Of a DNA stretch of 64,000 bases, positions 26,257 to 34,212 are shown in pieces. Made by a program: the position numbers and the translations under genes. Numbering within the stretch: the stretch's first letter is position 1; every line of letters begins with the position of its first letter. Below the pieces are notes generated by a model that searched no databases, was not told the DNA's origin, and was given only the letters and a program-made list of their open reading frames with translations. Source of the DNA: Bacillota bacterium (GTDB lineage Bacteria > Bacillota > Clostridia > Christensenellales > Aristaeellaceae); the NCBI GenBank assembly GCA_023404715.1, contig JAEYAR010000085.1:1-64000 (forward strand), given 5' to 3'.

Positions 26257-27117
26257 TCATCCCAGCATGCCCCAGTTTACGAGCTGCGCCCGCCGGGTTT
26301 GCATAATACGCTTTGCATCCTCCATTCCCTCGCGGTAAACGGCCTTCAGCTTCTCCTTGTCCTTTTCAAATCGTCCGACTGCGAGCGGCTGGCCCGGCGC
26401 GACGACGATGGCCTGTTCCTTTGCCTCGAGCTCAAACAGCCGCGCGCGCTGGGCGTTGTAGACCTCGCTGCGCCGGTCCAGCGCGTCGATCATCGCGGGC
26501 ATAGAGGACAAGAGCTTTTTGTACGCCGCGCGCATGGGCTCCGGCTTTTTCTCATAGTCCCGGTCGCGCGTAAGCACGACGAGCACGCGCTCGCAGCCGT
26601 CGTCCAGCGCCTTTTGAAAGGGGATCGGATCGGTCGTACCACCGTCCAGATACGCGCCGCCCAGATAGTGCACGACGGGCGAGAACATGGGGATCGAGGA
26701 CGAAGCGCGCAGAACCGTGGAATCGTGGTTCAGGTAGGATTTGTTAAAGTACGCCGTCTGGCCGGTCTCCACGTCCGTCACCCCCGCGACGAACTCCGCC
26801 GGCGCGCGCAAAAACGCCTCGTAGTCGAACGGATCGAGCTTGTTGGCGATCTCCTCGAACAAAAAGCGCATGCCAAAGAGCGAGCGCTCGTGCAGAAAAT
26901 TGTGAAAGCTCAAATACCGCTTATCGTCGATGTAGTCTATATTGATCCGCATCGATCGCCCCCGCTGGCCTGAGACAAACGATACGCCGTTATTCGCACC
27001 CGCGGAAACGCCGATGACGTAATCCGCATGCAGGCCCGCATCCATCATCGCGTCGAGCACGCCGCTGGTGTACACGCCTCGCATGCCGCCGCCTTCCAGC
27101 ACAAGCCCTGTCTTCAT
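26257..27117 (-). CDS. Patatin-like phospholipase
   Basis: 286-aa serine acyl hydrolase (YjjU/RssA-like). It has the oxyanion hole EGGGMRGVYTSG (residues 8-19), nucleophile GVSAGAN (Ser near 40) and the catalytic Asp in LDGGTTDPIP near 158. No signal peptide is visible. ATG 27117 has AAGGAGAG upstream; the start at 27150 has none. It is first in the operon with the AI-2E and mtnN genes, a grouping that suggests membrane-lipid housekeeping. Confidence 0.93.
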   Translation of the reverse strand: MKTGLVLEGGGMRGVYTSGVLDAMMDAGLHADYVIGVSAGANNGVSFVSGQRGRSMRINIDYIDDKRYLSFHNFLHERSLFGMRFLFEEIANKLDPFDYEAFLRAPAEFVAGVTDVETGQTAYFNKSYLNHDSTVLRASSSIPMFSPVVHYLGGAYLDGGTTDPIPFQKALDDGCERVLVVLTRDRDYEKKPEPMRAAYKKLLSSMPAMIDALDRRSEVYNAQRARLFELEAKEQAIVVAPGQPLAVGRFEKDKEKLKAVYREGMEDAKRIMQTRRAQLVNWGMLG

Positions 27118-27247
27118 CGCAATTTCTCTCCTTGATCCATCGCCGGGCAAAGCCCTTTCCTGTTATTATACACGCAACACATACGATAATGCGAGGGGGT
27201 AACGCATAAAAAGTCGTTTATACGGTCTAAAAAAACAGCATCCCCTG

Positions 27248-27276
27248 TTGATTCACGCGCGCGCGTGCGGTATGAT
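27248..27276 (+). promoter_or_regulatory. Promoter of the fumarase alpha gene with a palindromic CG spacer
   Basis: TTGATT (27248-27253) and TATGAT (27271-27276) are 17 bp apart. The spacer contains the perfect 14-bp palindrome CACGCGCGCGCGTG (27254-27267), an alternating purine-pyrimidine tract. Confidence 0.75.
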
Positions 27277-27341
27277 GGGGGTAATACAAAGGGAGGCGGA
27301 AGGCCGGCGCATCCGGCGCGCATAGGCCTTAGGATTATTTT

Positions 27342-28181
27342 ATGAGAGAAATGGACGTAGCCCTGATCGAAGAAACCCTGTACAGCCTATGTCGAAGCGC
27401 CTGCTGCGAAATCGGCGAGGACGTGCTTTGCCTGCTTAAACGCGGGCTTGCGCGCGAGCGCTCCCCCTTCGGGCGCGAAATTCTGCGACAGATCCTCGAA
27501 AACGACCGCCTCGCCTGCGAACGGCAGATGCCCGTCTGCCAAGATACGGGCATGGCCGTCGTATTCATAGATATCGGCCAGGACGTGCACCTTTGCGGCG
27601 GTGATTTGAATGAAGCGGTGAACGCGGGCGTCCGGCGCGCGTATCAGGACGGATGCTTTCGAAATTCCGTGCTCACGCCGCTTACCCGGGTGAACACGGG
27701 CGACAACACGCCGGCCGTGCTGCACGTGCGCATCATTCCGGGCGATCAGGTGCATGTGACCGTCGCTCCCAAGGGCTTTGGCAGCGAGAATATGAGCCGT
27801 CTGGGCATGCTGACGCCCTCGCAGGGCGTAGAGGGCGTGATGGATTTCGTCGTAGAGACGGTGCGCCTGGCCGGCGCGAACCCCTGTCCGCCCGTCGTGG
27901 TCGGTGTCGGGATCGGCGGTACGGCCGAGAGCTGCATGCTGCTGGCCAAGCGACAGCTCACGCGCGAGGTCGGCATGCCCGCGAAGGATCCGCAGCTCGC
28001 CGAAATCGAACACACCCTGCTCGAACGGATCAACCGCCTGGGCATCGGGCCGCAGGGGTTAGGCGGCGACGTGACCGCGCTGGCCGTACACGTAGCCCAG
28101 GCGCACACGCATATCGCCGGCCTGCCGGTGGCCGTCAACATGCAGTGCCATGCGGCGAGGCATAAAAAAGCTACGCTGTAG
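27342..28181 (+). CDS. Class I fumarate hydratase / tartrate dehydratase alpha subunit
   Basis: 279 aa, the usual size of the separate N-terminal subunit of two-component iron-sulphur hydro-lyases (FumA/TtdA). The three cluster cysteines are visible: PVCQDTGMA near residue 66, GTAESC near 200 and NMQCHAARH near 268; GFGSENMSRLGMLTPSQGVEG lies in the substrate region. These enzymes hydrate fumarate or dehydrate tartrate with a [4Fe-4S] cluster. The beta subunit normally follows directly but is not here: the next gene is iolG after a repeat-rich 436-bp gap. The beta gene may be elsewhere or lost. Confidence 0.9.
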   Translation: MREMDVALIEETLYSLCRSACCEIGEDVLCLLKRGLARERSPFGREILRQILENDRLACERQMPVCQDTGMAVVFIDIGQDVHLCGGDLNEAVNAGVRRAYQDGCFRNSVLTPLTRVNTGDNTPAVLHVRIIPGDQVHVTVAPKGFGSENMSRLGMLTPSQGVEGVMDFVVETVRLAGANPCPPVVVGVGIGGTAESCMLLAKRQLTREVGMPAKDPQLAEIEHTLLERINRLGIGPQGLGGDVTALAVHVAQAHTHIAGLPVAVNMQCHAARHKKATL

Positions 28182-28617
28182 GGTTTCGGAGGGGGACTTT
28201 GTCCCCCTCCGAGGCCTCCCCCTGCGCGAGGTAGGATTCGGCCTGTCGGCCCTACGGGGCCTCCCGGGCGGCCTCAGGTGCGGGTACCCTTTTCGCTCCG
28301 CTAGCGCTGCGCGAAAAGCGCGCATTTGCGCCGCGCATGTCGCCGCAAATGATTGTATTTGGGGAAGCCTCACGGCCTCCCCAAACCCCTCAAGGTTGGG
28401 GAGGCTCCGCCTCCCCTTGCCCCCTCCGGGTTGCGGACGGGCCATCGCTTCGCTCGGCCTGCTGGGGGACGGGCCATCGCTTCGCTCGGCCTGCTGGGGG
28501 GCGGGCCATCGCTTCGCTTGGCGCGCACCCACAGCAATCCTCGCTCACTTCTCAATACGCTAAACGCCACGGACGAACGCACATCACAAACCTACATCTA
28601 GAAAGGACGTACACACC
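28182..28617. repeat. Hairpin-rich spacer with a 32-bp tandem repeat
   Basis: No gene is supported. A perfect 12-bp hairpin with TTT loop lies at 28186-28212 (TCGGAGGGGGAC / GTCCCCCTCCGA). CATTTGCG and CGCAAATG face each other near 28322-28352. GGGGAGGC-TCC-GCCTCCCC lies near 28399-28417. From 28435 a unit containing GGGCCATCGCTTCGCTCGG repeats three times with a 32-bp period (units at 28441, 28473 and 28505; the last is partial). AGAAAGGA near 28600 is the iolG ribosome binding site. Confidence 0.75.
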
Positions 28618-29637
28618 ATGAAAAAGCTCAAGGTCGGCATCGTCGGCGCGGGGCGCATCGGCAACGTGCACGCGCAGTCCATCACCTACCACATCCCGGA
28701 GGCCGAGGTCGCCATGGTGACCGACGTGCGCGTCGACGCGGCCCAGGCCCTCGCGGAGAAGTACGGCATCCCCGCCTTCAGCGCGGACTACATGGACATC
28801 GTGAACAACCCCGAGATCGACGCGGTGCTCGTATGCAGCCCCACGCCTACGCACGCGGACATCGCCATCGCCTCCATGCGGGCGGGCAAGCACGTCTTCT
28901 GCGAAAAGCCCGTCGATCTCACCATCGAAAAGATCCAAAAGACCGCTCAGGTCGCCAAAGAGACCGGCGTCAAGCTGCAGATCGGCTTCAACCGCCGCTT
29001 CGACCATAACCACGGCCGCGTGCAGCAGCTGGCCGCCGGGGGCGCGCTGGGCCATGTCGAGCTCGTCAAGATCACCTCGCGCGATCCGGAGCCGCCGTCC
29101 CCCGAGTACGCCGCCTCGTCCGGCGGGCTGTACATCGACATGATGATCCACGACTTCGACATGGCCATGTTCCTCGCGGGCTGCGACGTCAAAGAGGTTT
29201 ACGCCATGGGCACGAGCCTGGTCGACCCGCGCATCGGCGAGGCGGGCGACGTGGACACCGCCATCGTCACCCTCACGTTTGAAAACGGCGCGCTGGGCGT
29301 CATCGACAACAGCCGCCGCGCGGCCTACGGCTACGACCAGCGCGTAGAGGTCTTCGGCAGCCTGGGCATGGCCGCAGGCGAAAACGACGGCGACACCACC
29401 GTGCGCCTGTCGACCGCCGCGGGCGTGGTCAGCGATAAACCGCAGTTCTTCTTCCTGGAGCGCTACATGGCCTCCTTCATCGCGGAGATGAAGCAGTTTA
29501 TCGCCGCCATTGTGAACGATACCGAGGTGCCCGTGGGCATCCACGCGGGCCTCATGAGCGTCGTGCTCGCCAAGGCCGCGAAAAAGTCGCTGGAAGAGCA
29601 CCGCCCGGTCCGGATCTGCGAGCTGCTGGAGGGCTGA
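28618..29637 (+). CDS. iolG: Inositol 2-dehydrogenase (Gfo/Idh/MocA family)
   Basis: Oxidises myo-inositol to scyllo-inosose with NAD+, the first step of inositol breakdown. 339 aa. It has the Rossmann start VGIVGAGRIGNVHAQS, the EKPVDLT motif near residue 99, and the catalytic GGLYIDMMIHDFDMA near 170. Membership of the iol cluster (iolB, iolD and iolE directly follow) supports the specific function over other Gfo/Idh activities. The stop is 2 bp before the iolB start. Confidence 0.92.
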   Translation: MKKLKVGIVGAGRIGNVHAQSITYHIPEAEVAMVTDVRVDAAQALAEKYGIPAFSADYMDIVNNPEIDAVLVCSPTPTHADIAIASMRAGKHVFCEKPVDLTIEKIQKTAQVAKETGVKLQIGFNRRFDHNHGRVQQLAAGGALGHVELVKITSRDPEPPSPEYAASSGGLYIDMMIHDFDMAMFLAGCDVKEVYAMGTSLVDPRIGEAGDVDTAIVTLTFENGALGVIDNSRRAAYGYDQRVEVFGSLGMAAGENDGDTTVRLSTAAGVVSDKPQFFFLERYMASFIAEMKQFIAAIVNDTEVPVGIHAGLMSVVLAKAAKKSLEEHRPVRICELLEG

Positions 29638-29639
29638 AC

Positions 29640-30470
29640 ATGGAGAATATCACCCGCGCCCGGGGCCCGCACGCCTTTGGCCTGACCAAGATGGCCGAGA
29701 TGGGCGCATTACACCCCGAAATGCTGATGGACTTCTTCGTCCTGCGCCTGCGCAAGGGGGAATCCTATACGGACGGCGCGGCGCTGGAAAAGGCGTTTCT
29801 GCTCGTTTACGGCGAGGTTGCTTTCGCCTGGGATGAAAAGACGCATACCGAAAGCCGCGCAAACTGCTTCGACGTGCCGCCGACCGCGCTGCATGCCGGC
29901 CGTGACACGGCGGTTACAGTCACCTGCCTGTCGGACGCGTGCGAAATCGACATCCTGCGCACGGACAACGAGCGCCCCTTCCCCGCCAGGCTCTACCTGC
30001 CCCGGGATACGCCCGACGAGTTTCGCGGCGCGGGCCTTATGCACGAGACGAGCACGCGCATCGTGCGCACGATCTTCGACCATTCCAACGCGCCCTACGC
30101 CAACCTCGTGCTCGGCGAGGTCATCGGCTTTCCCGGCAAGTGGAGCAGCTACCCGCCGCACCACCACCCCCAGCCGGAGATCTATTACTACAAGACGAAC
30201 CCCGCCAACGGCTTTGCCTATGCCGAGCTGGGCGAGGACGTCGTAAAGGTGCATGACGGCGACACCGTCTTTATCGATCCCGGGCTGACGCACCCGCAAT
30301 GCACCCCGCCGGGCTATGCCCTGTGGTACCTGTGGGGCATCCGACACCTGCCGGGCAACCCCTACGGCACGCCGACGTTCGTACCCGAGCACCTGTGGGT
30401 GCAAAAGCCGGGCGCGGCCTACTGGGGCGACGGCCTGGGCGCGCGCAGCGCCCCTGAAGGAGGGAAATAA
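29640..30470 (+). CDS. iolB: 5-deoxy-glucuronate isomerase
   Basis: Isomerises 5-deoxy-D-glucuronate to 2-deoxy-5-keto-D-gluconate. 276 aa (family ~270). The double-cupin metal site is visible as PPHHHPQPEIYYYK near residue 172, and DPGLTHPQCTPPGYALWYLW near 215 closes the second cupin. The ATG is 2 bp past iolG, so the genes are translationally coupled. Confidence 0.94.
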   Translation: MENITRARGPHAFGLTKMAEMGALHPEMLMDFFVLRLRKGESYTDGAALEKAFLLVYGEVAFAWDEKTHTESRANCFDVPPTALHAGRDTAVTVTCLSDACEIDILRTDNERPFPARLYLPRDTPDEFRGAGLMHETSTRIVRTIFDHSNAPYANLVLGEVIGFPGKWSSYPPHHHPQPEIYYYKTNPANGFAYAELGEDVVKVHDGDTVFIDPGLTHPQCTPPGYALWYLWGIRHLPGNPYGTPTFVPEHLWVQKPGAAYWGDGLGARSAPEGGK

Positions 30471-30474
30471 CGCG

Positions 30475-32328
30475 ATGGAACGCATTCGCCTGACCATGGC
30501 GCAGGCGCTGGTGCGCTTTTTAGACAACCAATACGTCGAAATGGACGGCGTGGAAACCAAGTTTGTCCGCAGCGTCTTTGGCGTCTTCGGCCACGGCTGC
30601 GTGGTCGGCGTCGGCCAGGCGCTTTCGCAGGGCGGGCACGCGCTCCGCTTTCTGCAGGGCAAGAACGAGCAGAACATGGCGCTGGCCGCGATGGCCTTCG
30701 CCAAGCAAAAGAACCGGCGCGAGATCATCCCCTGCGTCAGCTCCATCGGCCCGGGGGCGATGAACATGGTGACCGCGGCGGGCTGCGCGACGGCCAACCG
30801 CATCCCGCTGCTGCTGCTACCGGGCGATACATTTGCCTGCCGTCAGCCGGACCCCGTCCTCCAGCAGGCCGAGTTCTTCGACAGCTTCGGCCGCACGGTG
30901 ACGGACGCGTTCCGCGGCGTGTGCCATTACTTCGACCGCATCGAGCGCCCTGAGCAGTTGATGACCGCGGCGCAGCACGCCATGCGCGTGCTGACCGACC
31001 CGGCGGATACCGGCGCGGTCTGCCTCGCCATGCCGCAGGACGTGGAGGGCGAGGCCTACGATTACCCCGTCAGCTTCCTGCAAAAGCGCGTTTGGCACAT
31101 CGACCGGCGGCCCATGACGCAATCGCAGTGTGACCGCGCGGTACAAATGCTAAAAGCCGTGAAGCGCCCGATTGCCATCCTGGGCGGCGGCGTGCGCTAC
31201 AGCGAGGCGGGCGAGGCCTTCGTGCGCTTCTGCGAACAGACGGGCATCCCCTTTGGCGAGACGCAGGCGGGCAAGGGAACGGTCTCCTGGCAGCATCCGC
31301 TGAACCTGGGCGGCATCGGCGTCACGGGCGGCGCGGCGGCCAACGTCATCGCGCGCGATGCCGACGCGGTGCTCGCCGTAGGCACGCGGCTCTCGGACTT
31401 CACGACCTGCTCCAAATGGCTCTTCCAAGAGGACGCCAGGTTTGTCTCGCTCAACATCTGCCCGTTCGACGCCATCAAGATGGACGCGGAGGCGATCGTC
31501 TGCGACGCGCGCGCAGGCCTCGAAGCGCTCACAGAGGCCATGCACGGCTATCGCGCCGCCTATGCGGGCGAGATCGAGGAAGCCCGGCGCGCCTGGCTCG
31601 AAGTTATGGACGCCCATTATGGCGAGGAGAACCCCGCGGGCCTCTCGCAGACGCGCGCATTGGGCGAGATCAATCGCTTCATGCAGCCGTCCGACATCGC
31701 CGTGGGCTCGGCGGGCAGCCTGCCGGGCGACATGCAGCGCCTGTGGCGGCCGGGCGAGCGCGGCACGTACCACATGGAGTACGGCTTCTCCAACATGGGC
31801 TACGAGACAAACGGCGCCCTGGGCGTCAAGCTCGCCGCGCCGGAGCGCGAGGTGTACGCGTTCTTCGGCGACGGCACGTACATGATGGCCCATTCCGAGC
31901 TGCTCACCTGCGTGCAGGAGCATCTGCGCGTTCACTTTTGCCTGTTCGACAACAGCGGCTGGGGCTGCATCGAAAACTTGCAGAACAACCAGGGCAACGA
32001 CACGTTCGGCACGGTCTTCCGCTATCGCAACCCCGAGACGGGCGAGCTGGACGGGCCCGTGTTACCCGTCGACTTCGCGAAGAACGCCGAGGCCTACGGC
32101 CTGAAGACGTATACCGTGCGCACGGCGGACGAGCTGCGCGCGGCGCTCGAGGACGGCCTCCGGCAGGACCGCCCCGTGCTCTACGACATCAAGGTGCTGC
32201 CCGGCAGCATGACGCCCGGCTACGAGAGCTGGTGGCGCGTGGGCGTGGCCGAGGTATCGACCCAGCCGCGCGTGCAGGCCGCCTACGCCGACCTGTGCGC
32301 GCACGTAAAGCACACGCGCGATTACTGA
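30475..32328 (+). CDS. iolD: 3D-(3,5/4)-trihydroxycyclohexane-1,2-dione hydrolase
   Basis: TPP-dependent ring-opening step of inositol catabolism, yielding 5-deoxy-glucuronate. 617 aa. The N-terminal TPP/PYR domain has KNEQNMALAAMAFAKQ with the activating Glu. The C-terminal TPP motif begins FFGDGTYMMAHSELL near residue 463 and ends at DNSGWGC. ATG 30475 has GAAGGAGGG upstream; the same frame runs back to 30316 inside iolB and is not used. It is separated from iolE by 266 bp carrying repeat copy C. Confidence 0.95.
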   Translation: MERIRLTMAQALVRFLDNQYVEMDGVETKFVRSVFGVFGHGCVVGVGQALSQGGHALRFLQGKNEQNMALAAMAFAKQKNRREIIPCVSSIGPGAMNMVTAAGCATANRIPLLLLPGDTFACRQPDPVLQQAEFFDSFGRTVTDAFRGVCHYFDRIERPEQLMTAAQHAMRVLTDPADTGAVCLAMPQDVEGEAYDYPVSFLQKRVWHIDRRPMTQSQCDRAVQMLKAVKRPIAILGGGVRYSEAGEAFVRFCEQTGIPFGETQAGKGTVSWQHPLNLGGIGVTGGAAANVIARDADAVLAVGTRLSDFTTCSKWLFQEDARFVSLNICPFDAIKMDAEAIVCDARAGLEALTEAMHGYRAAYAGEIEEARRAWLEVMDAHYGEENPAGLSQTRALGEINRFMQPSDIAVGSAGSLPGDMQRLWRPGERGTYHMEYGFSNMGYETNGALGVKLAAPEREVYAFFGDGTYMMAHSELLTCVQEHLRVHFCLFDNSGWGCIENLQNNQGNDTFGTVFRYRNPETGELDGPVLPVDFAKNAEAYGLKTYTVRTADELRAALEDGLRQDRPVLYDIKVLPGSMTPGYESWWRVGVAEVSTQPRVQAAYADLCAHVKHTRDY

Positions 32329-32594
32329 GGGGCGACTTTTTCCTCCGCAAAATGGCATTTTGCGGAGGAAAAATCCCCGCCCCGCCGGCAAAGCCGGCGG
32401 ATACGATTACAGTCTTGAAGACGGCTTTGGTCTGCGGACAAAACGAGGCTTTTTCGACAGCCCCGCTCAAGGGCTTTGCCCCCGAGAATCCCTTCCTCCC
32501 GCAAGCAGAGGATTCCAAAGGGGCTTGTCCCTTTGGCGGGGAGCCTGAGGGGCGGCGCCCCTCAGCGGCCTATGAAAACAAAGGAGGTATTCCC
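32329..32594. repeat. Dispersed intergenic repeat, copy C, inside the iol operon
   Basis: A perfect 17-bp hairpin with GGC loop lies at 32337-32373, followed by the 8-bp CCGCCGGC-AAA-GCCGGCGG hairpin at 32382-32400, GATACGATTACAGTCTTG at 32400-32417 and TTTTTCGACAG at 32450-32460. More hairpins follow: CCAAAGGG / CCCTTTGG near 32515-32536 and CTGAGGGGC-GGC-GCCCCTCAG at 32545-32565. AAGGAGG (32581-32587) serves iolE. Confidence 0.85.
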
Positions 32595-33491
32595 ATGCTC
32601 AACCCCGACAAGGTAAAGCTCGCCATCGCGCCCATCGGCTGGACGAACGACGATATGCCCGACCTGGGCGGCGAGAACACATTTGAACAATGTGTCAGCG
32701 AGATGGCGCTCGCAGGCTTCAAGGGCAGCGAGATCGGCAACAAGTACCCGCAGGATCCCGCCGTGCTCAAGCGCTATCTGGACGTGCGCGGCCTTCAAAT
32801 CTGTAACGCCTGGTTCTCCTCGCTCTTCACAAGCGAGCCGTTCGAGGCGACGATTGAAAGCTTTATCCGCCATCGCGACCGCCTGCACGCGCTGGGCGCC
32901 AAGGTCATCGGCGCGAGCGAGCAGGGCAACTCGATCCAGGGCAAGCCCGTAAACATCTTCGGCCCGGACAAACCCGTATATACCCCGCTGCAATGGGAAA
33001 CGGTCGCCAGGGGCTATAACGAGATGGGCCGCCTGGCCCGGGAGGCTGGCATGACGCTCTGCTGCCACCACCATATGGGCACAGGCGTGCAGACCGTGGA
33101 GGAGATCGACCGCTTCCTCGAGCTCACCGACCCCGAGCTCGTCTTCCTGCTCTTCGATTCAGGTCACCTGACGTTCGCGGGCGTCGATCCCGAGCCGGTG
33201 CTGCAAAAGCACATCGGGCGCATCCGCCACGTGCACCTCAAAGACGTCCGCCTTTCCATCCGCGATCAGGCCCGGCGCGAAGGCCTCAGCTTCCTGGACG
33301 CCGTACGCGCGGGCGTGTTCACCGTGCCGGGCGACGGCGACGTCGACTTTGCCCCCATCTTCGACATTCTGGACCGCAGCGGTTACGAGGGCTGGGTCGT
33401 CGTCGAGGCCGAGCAGGATCCCGCCAAGGCAAACCCCTTCGAATACGCCGTCAAGGCCCGCAGATACATCGCCGAAAAGACCGGCCTATAA
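32595..33491 (+). CDS. iolE: Myo-inosose-2 dehydratase
   Basis: Dehydrates scyllo-inosose to the dione used by IolD. 298 aa, xylose-isomerase-like TIM barrel starting VKLAIAPIGWTNDDMPDLGG, a family signature. Metal ligands are probable in CCHHHMGTGVQTVEEIDR, LLFDSGHLTFAG, IRHVHLKDV and VVVEAEQDP. ATG 32595 has AAGGAGG 7 nt upstream. The pathway order IolG, IolE, IolD, IolB is thus complete up to 2-deoxy-5-keto-gluconate; IolC, IolJ and IolA are not in the window. Confidence 0.95.
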   Translation: MLNPDKVKLAIAPIGWTNDDMPDLGGENTFEQCVSEMALAGFKGSEIGNKYPQDPAVLKRYLDVRGLQICNAWFSSLFTSEPFEATIESFIRHRDRLHALGAKVIGASEQGNSIQGKPVNIFGPDKPVYTPLQWETVARGYNEMGRLAREAGMTLCCHHHMGTGVQTVEEIDRFLELTDPELVFLLFDSGHLTFAGVDPEPVLQKHIGRIRHVHLKDVRLSIRDQARREGLSFLDAVRAGVFTVPGDGDVDFAPIFDILDRSGYEGWVVVEAEQDPAKANPFEYAVKARRYIAEKTGL

Positions 33492-33505
33492 GGGGGCGCT
33501 GTATA

Positions 33506-34159
33506 ATGGAAGCGCTCGATATCGCGCGCGCCTATCTGCCGCTCGTCCACTACGACCGGGCGGAGACCCTCCCGCTGCGCTTCATCGGCTATGCCGTCTT
33601 CACGCAAAGCGGGCAAAGCCCTTCCTTTCGCCGGGACGTCCGCGTGCCCGAAGATGCGATGTGCGTGATCGAATACGCCTATTTCTGGGATTACGACATA
33701 CAGCACATGTACGACCTGGAGCACATCTGGGTGACCGCTAGACAGGACGGTAGCGTCCTCGCCGCCGAAGCCAGCTTTCACGGGCGTTATTTAGCCCTCT
33801 ATCCGCTCCCCTTCGCCCCTGCGCCGAGGGGGACGCGCGTGCAGGCGTTCTGCCAGCCCGGCAAGCACGCGTTCCTGCCGCGGGGAGACCTCTTTCAGCT
33901 CCTCCCCGGCTGGTTCGAATGCTGCAATGAAAACGCGGGCGGCGGCGTGCTCGTGGGCGGCCCGTTTAACGGCGCGTATGCCTCGACGCCGGAGGACGAC
34001 GCGCGCTGCCGGCAATACATCCGCGAAACGTTCGCCTTCGAGCCCACGCTCGACTTTGCGCCGCGTGACTACGGCGAAGCGCTCCTCCCCTGGGCGGAGC
34101 TCTCTGCGCGCATCCCTGTGCGCGTGCGCGCGGAGATGGAACGCTTGAAAAACCGATAA
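33506..34159 (+). CDS. Conserved-looking protein of unknown function at the end of the iol operon
   Basis: 217 aa, no recognised family. It is soluble, without a signal peptide. Aromatic and acidic clusters stand out: EYAYFWDYDIQHMYDLEHIWV near residue 54, HGRYLALYPLPF near 92 and GWFECCNENAGGGVLVGGPFNGAY near 132. The HDLEH-like histidines and acids could form a metal site, but this is inference. It begins 14 bp after iolE with a weak GGGGG site and precedes the operon terminator, so a role in inositol or inositol-phosphate use is likely only by context. Confidence 0.6.
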   Translation: MEALDIARAYLPLVHYDRAETLPLRFIGYAVFTQSGQSPSFRRDVRVPEDAMCVIEYAYFWDYDIQHMYDLEHIWVTARQDGSVLAAEASFHGRYLALYPLPFAPAPRGTRVQAFCQPGKHAFLPRGDLFQLLPGWFECCNENAGGGVLVGGPFNGAYASTPEDDARCRQYIRETFAFEPTLDFAPRDYGEALLPWAELSARIPVRVRAEMERLKNR

Positions 34160-34161
34160 GC

Positions 34162-34205
34162 AAAACCCCGCATCCGGCAGCTCGCCGCGATGCGGGGGTC
34201 TTTTT
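34162..34205. terminator. Bidirectional terminator between iol operon and ribokinase operon
   Basis: CCCCGCATC (34166-34174) pairs with GATGCGGGG (34189-34197); AAAA precedes and TTTTT follows, so it can stop both convergent operons. Confidence 0.85.
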
Positions 34206-34212
34206 CATACTT

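Noticed and set aside
28435..28530. Three 32-bp-period repeats as a CRISPR array
   Set aside because: The units are contiguous without unique spacers and no cas genes are in the window.
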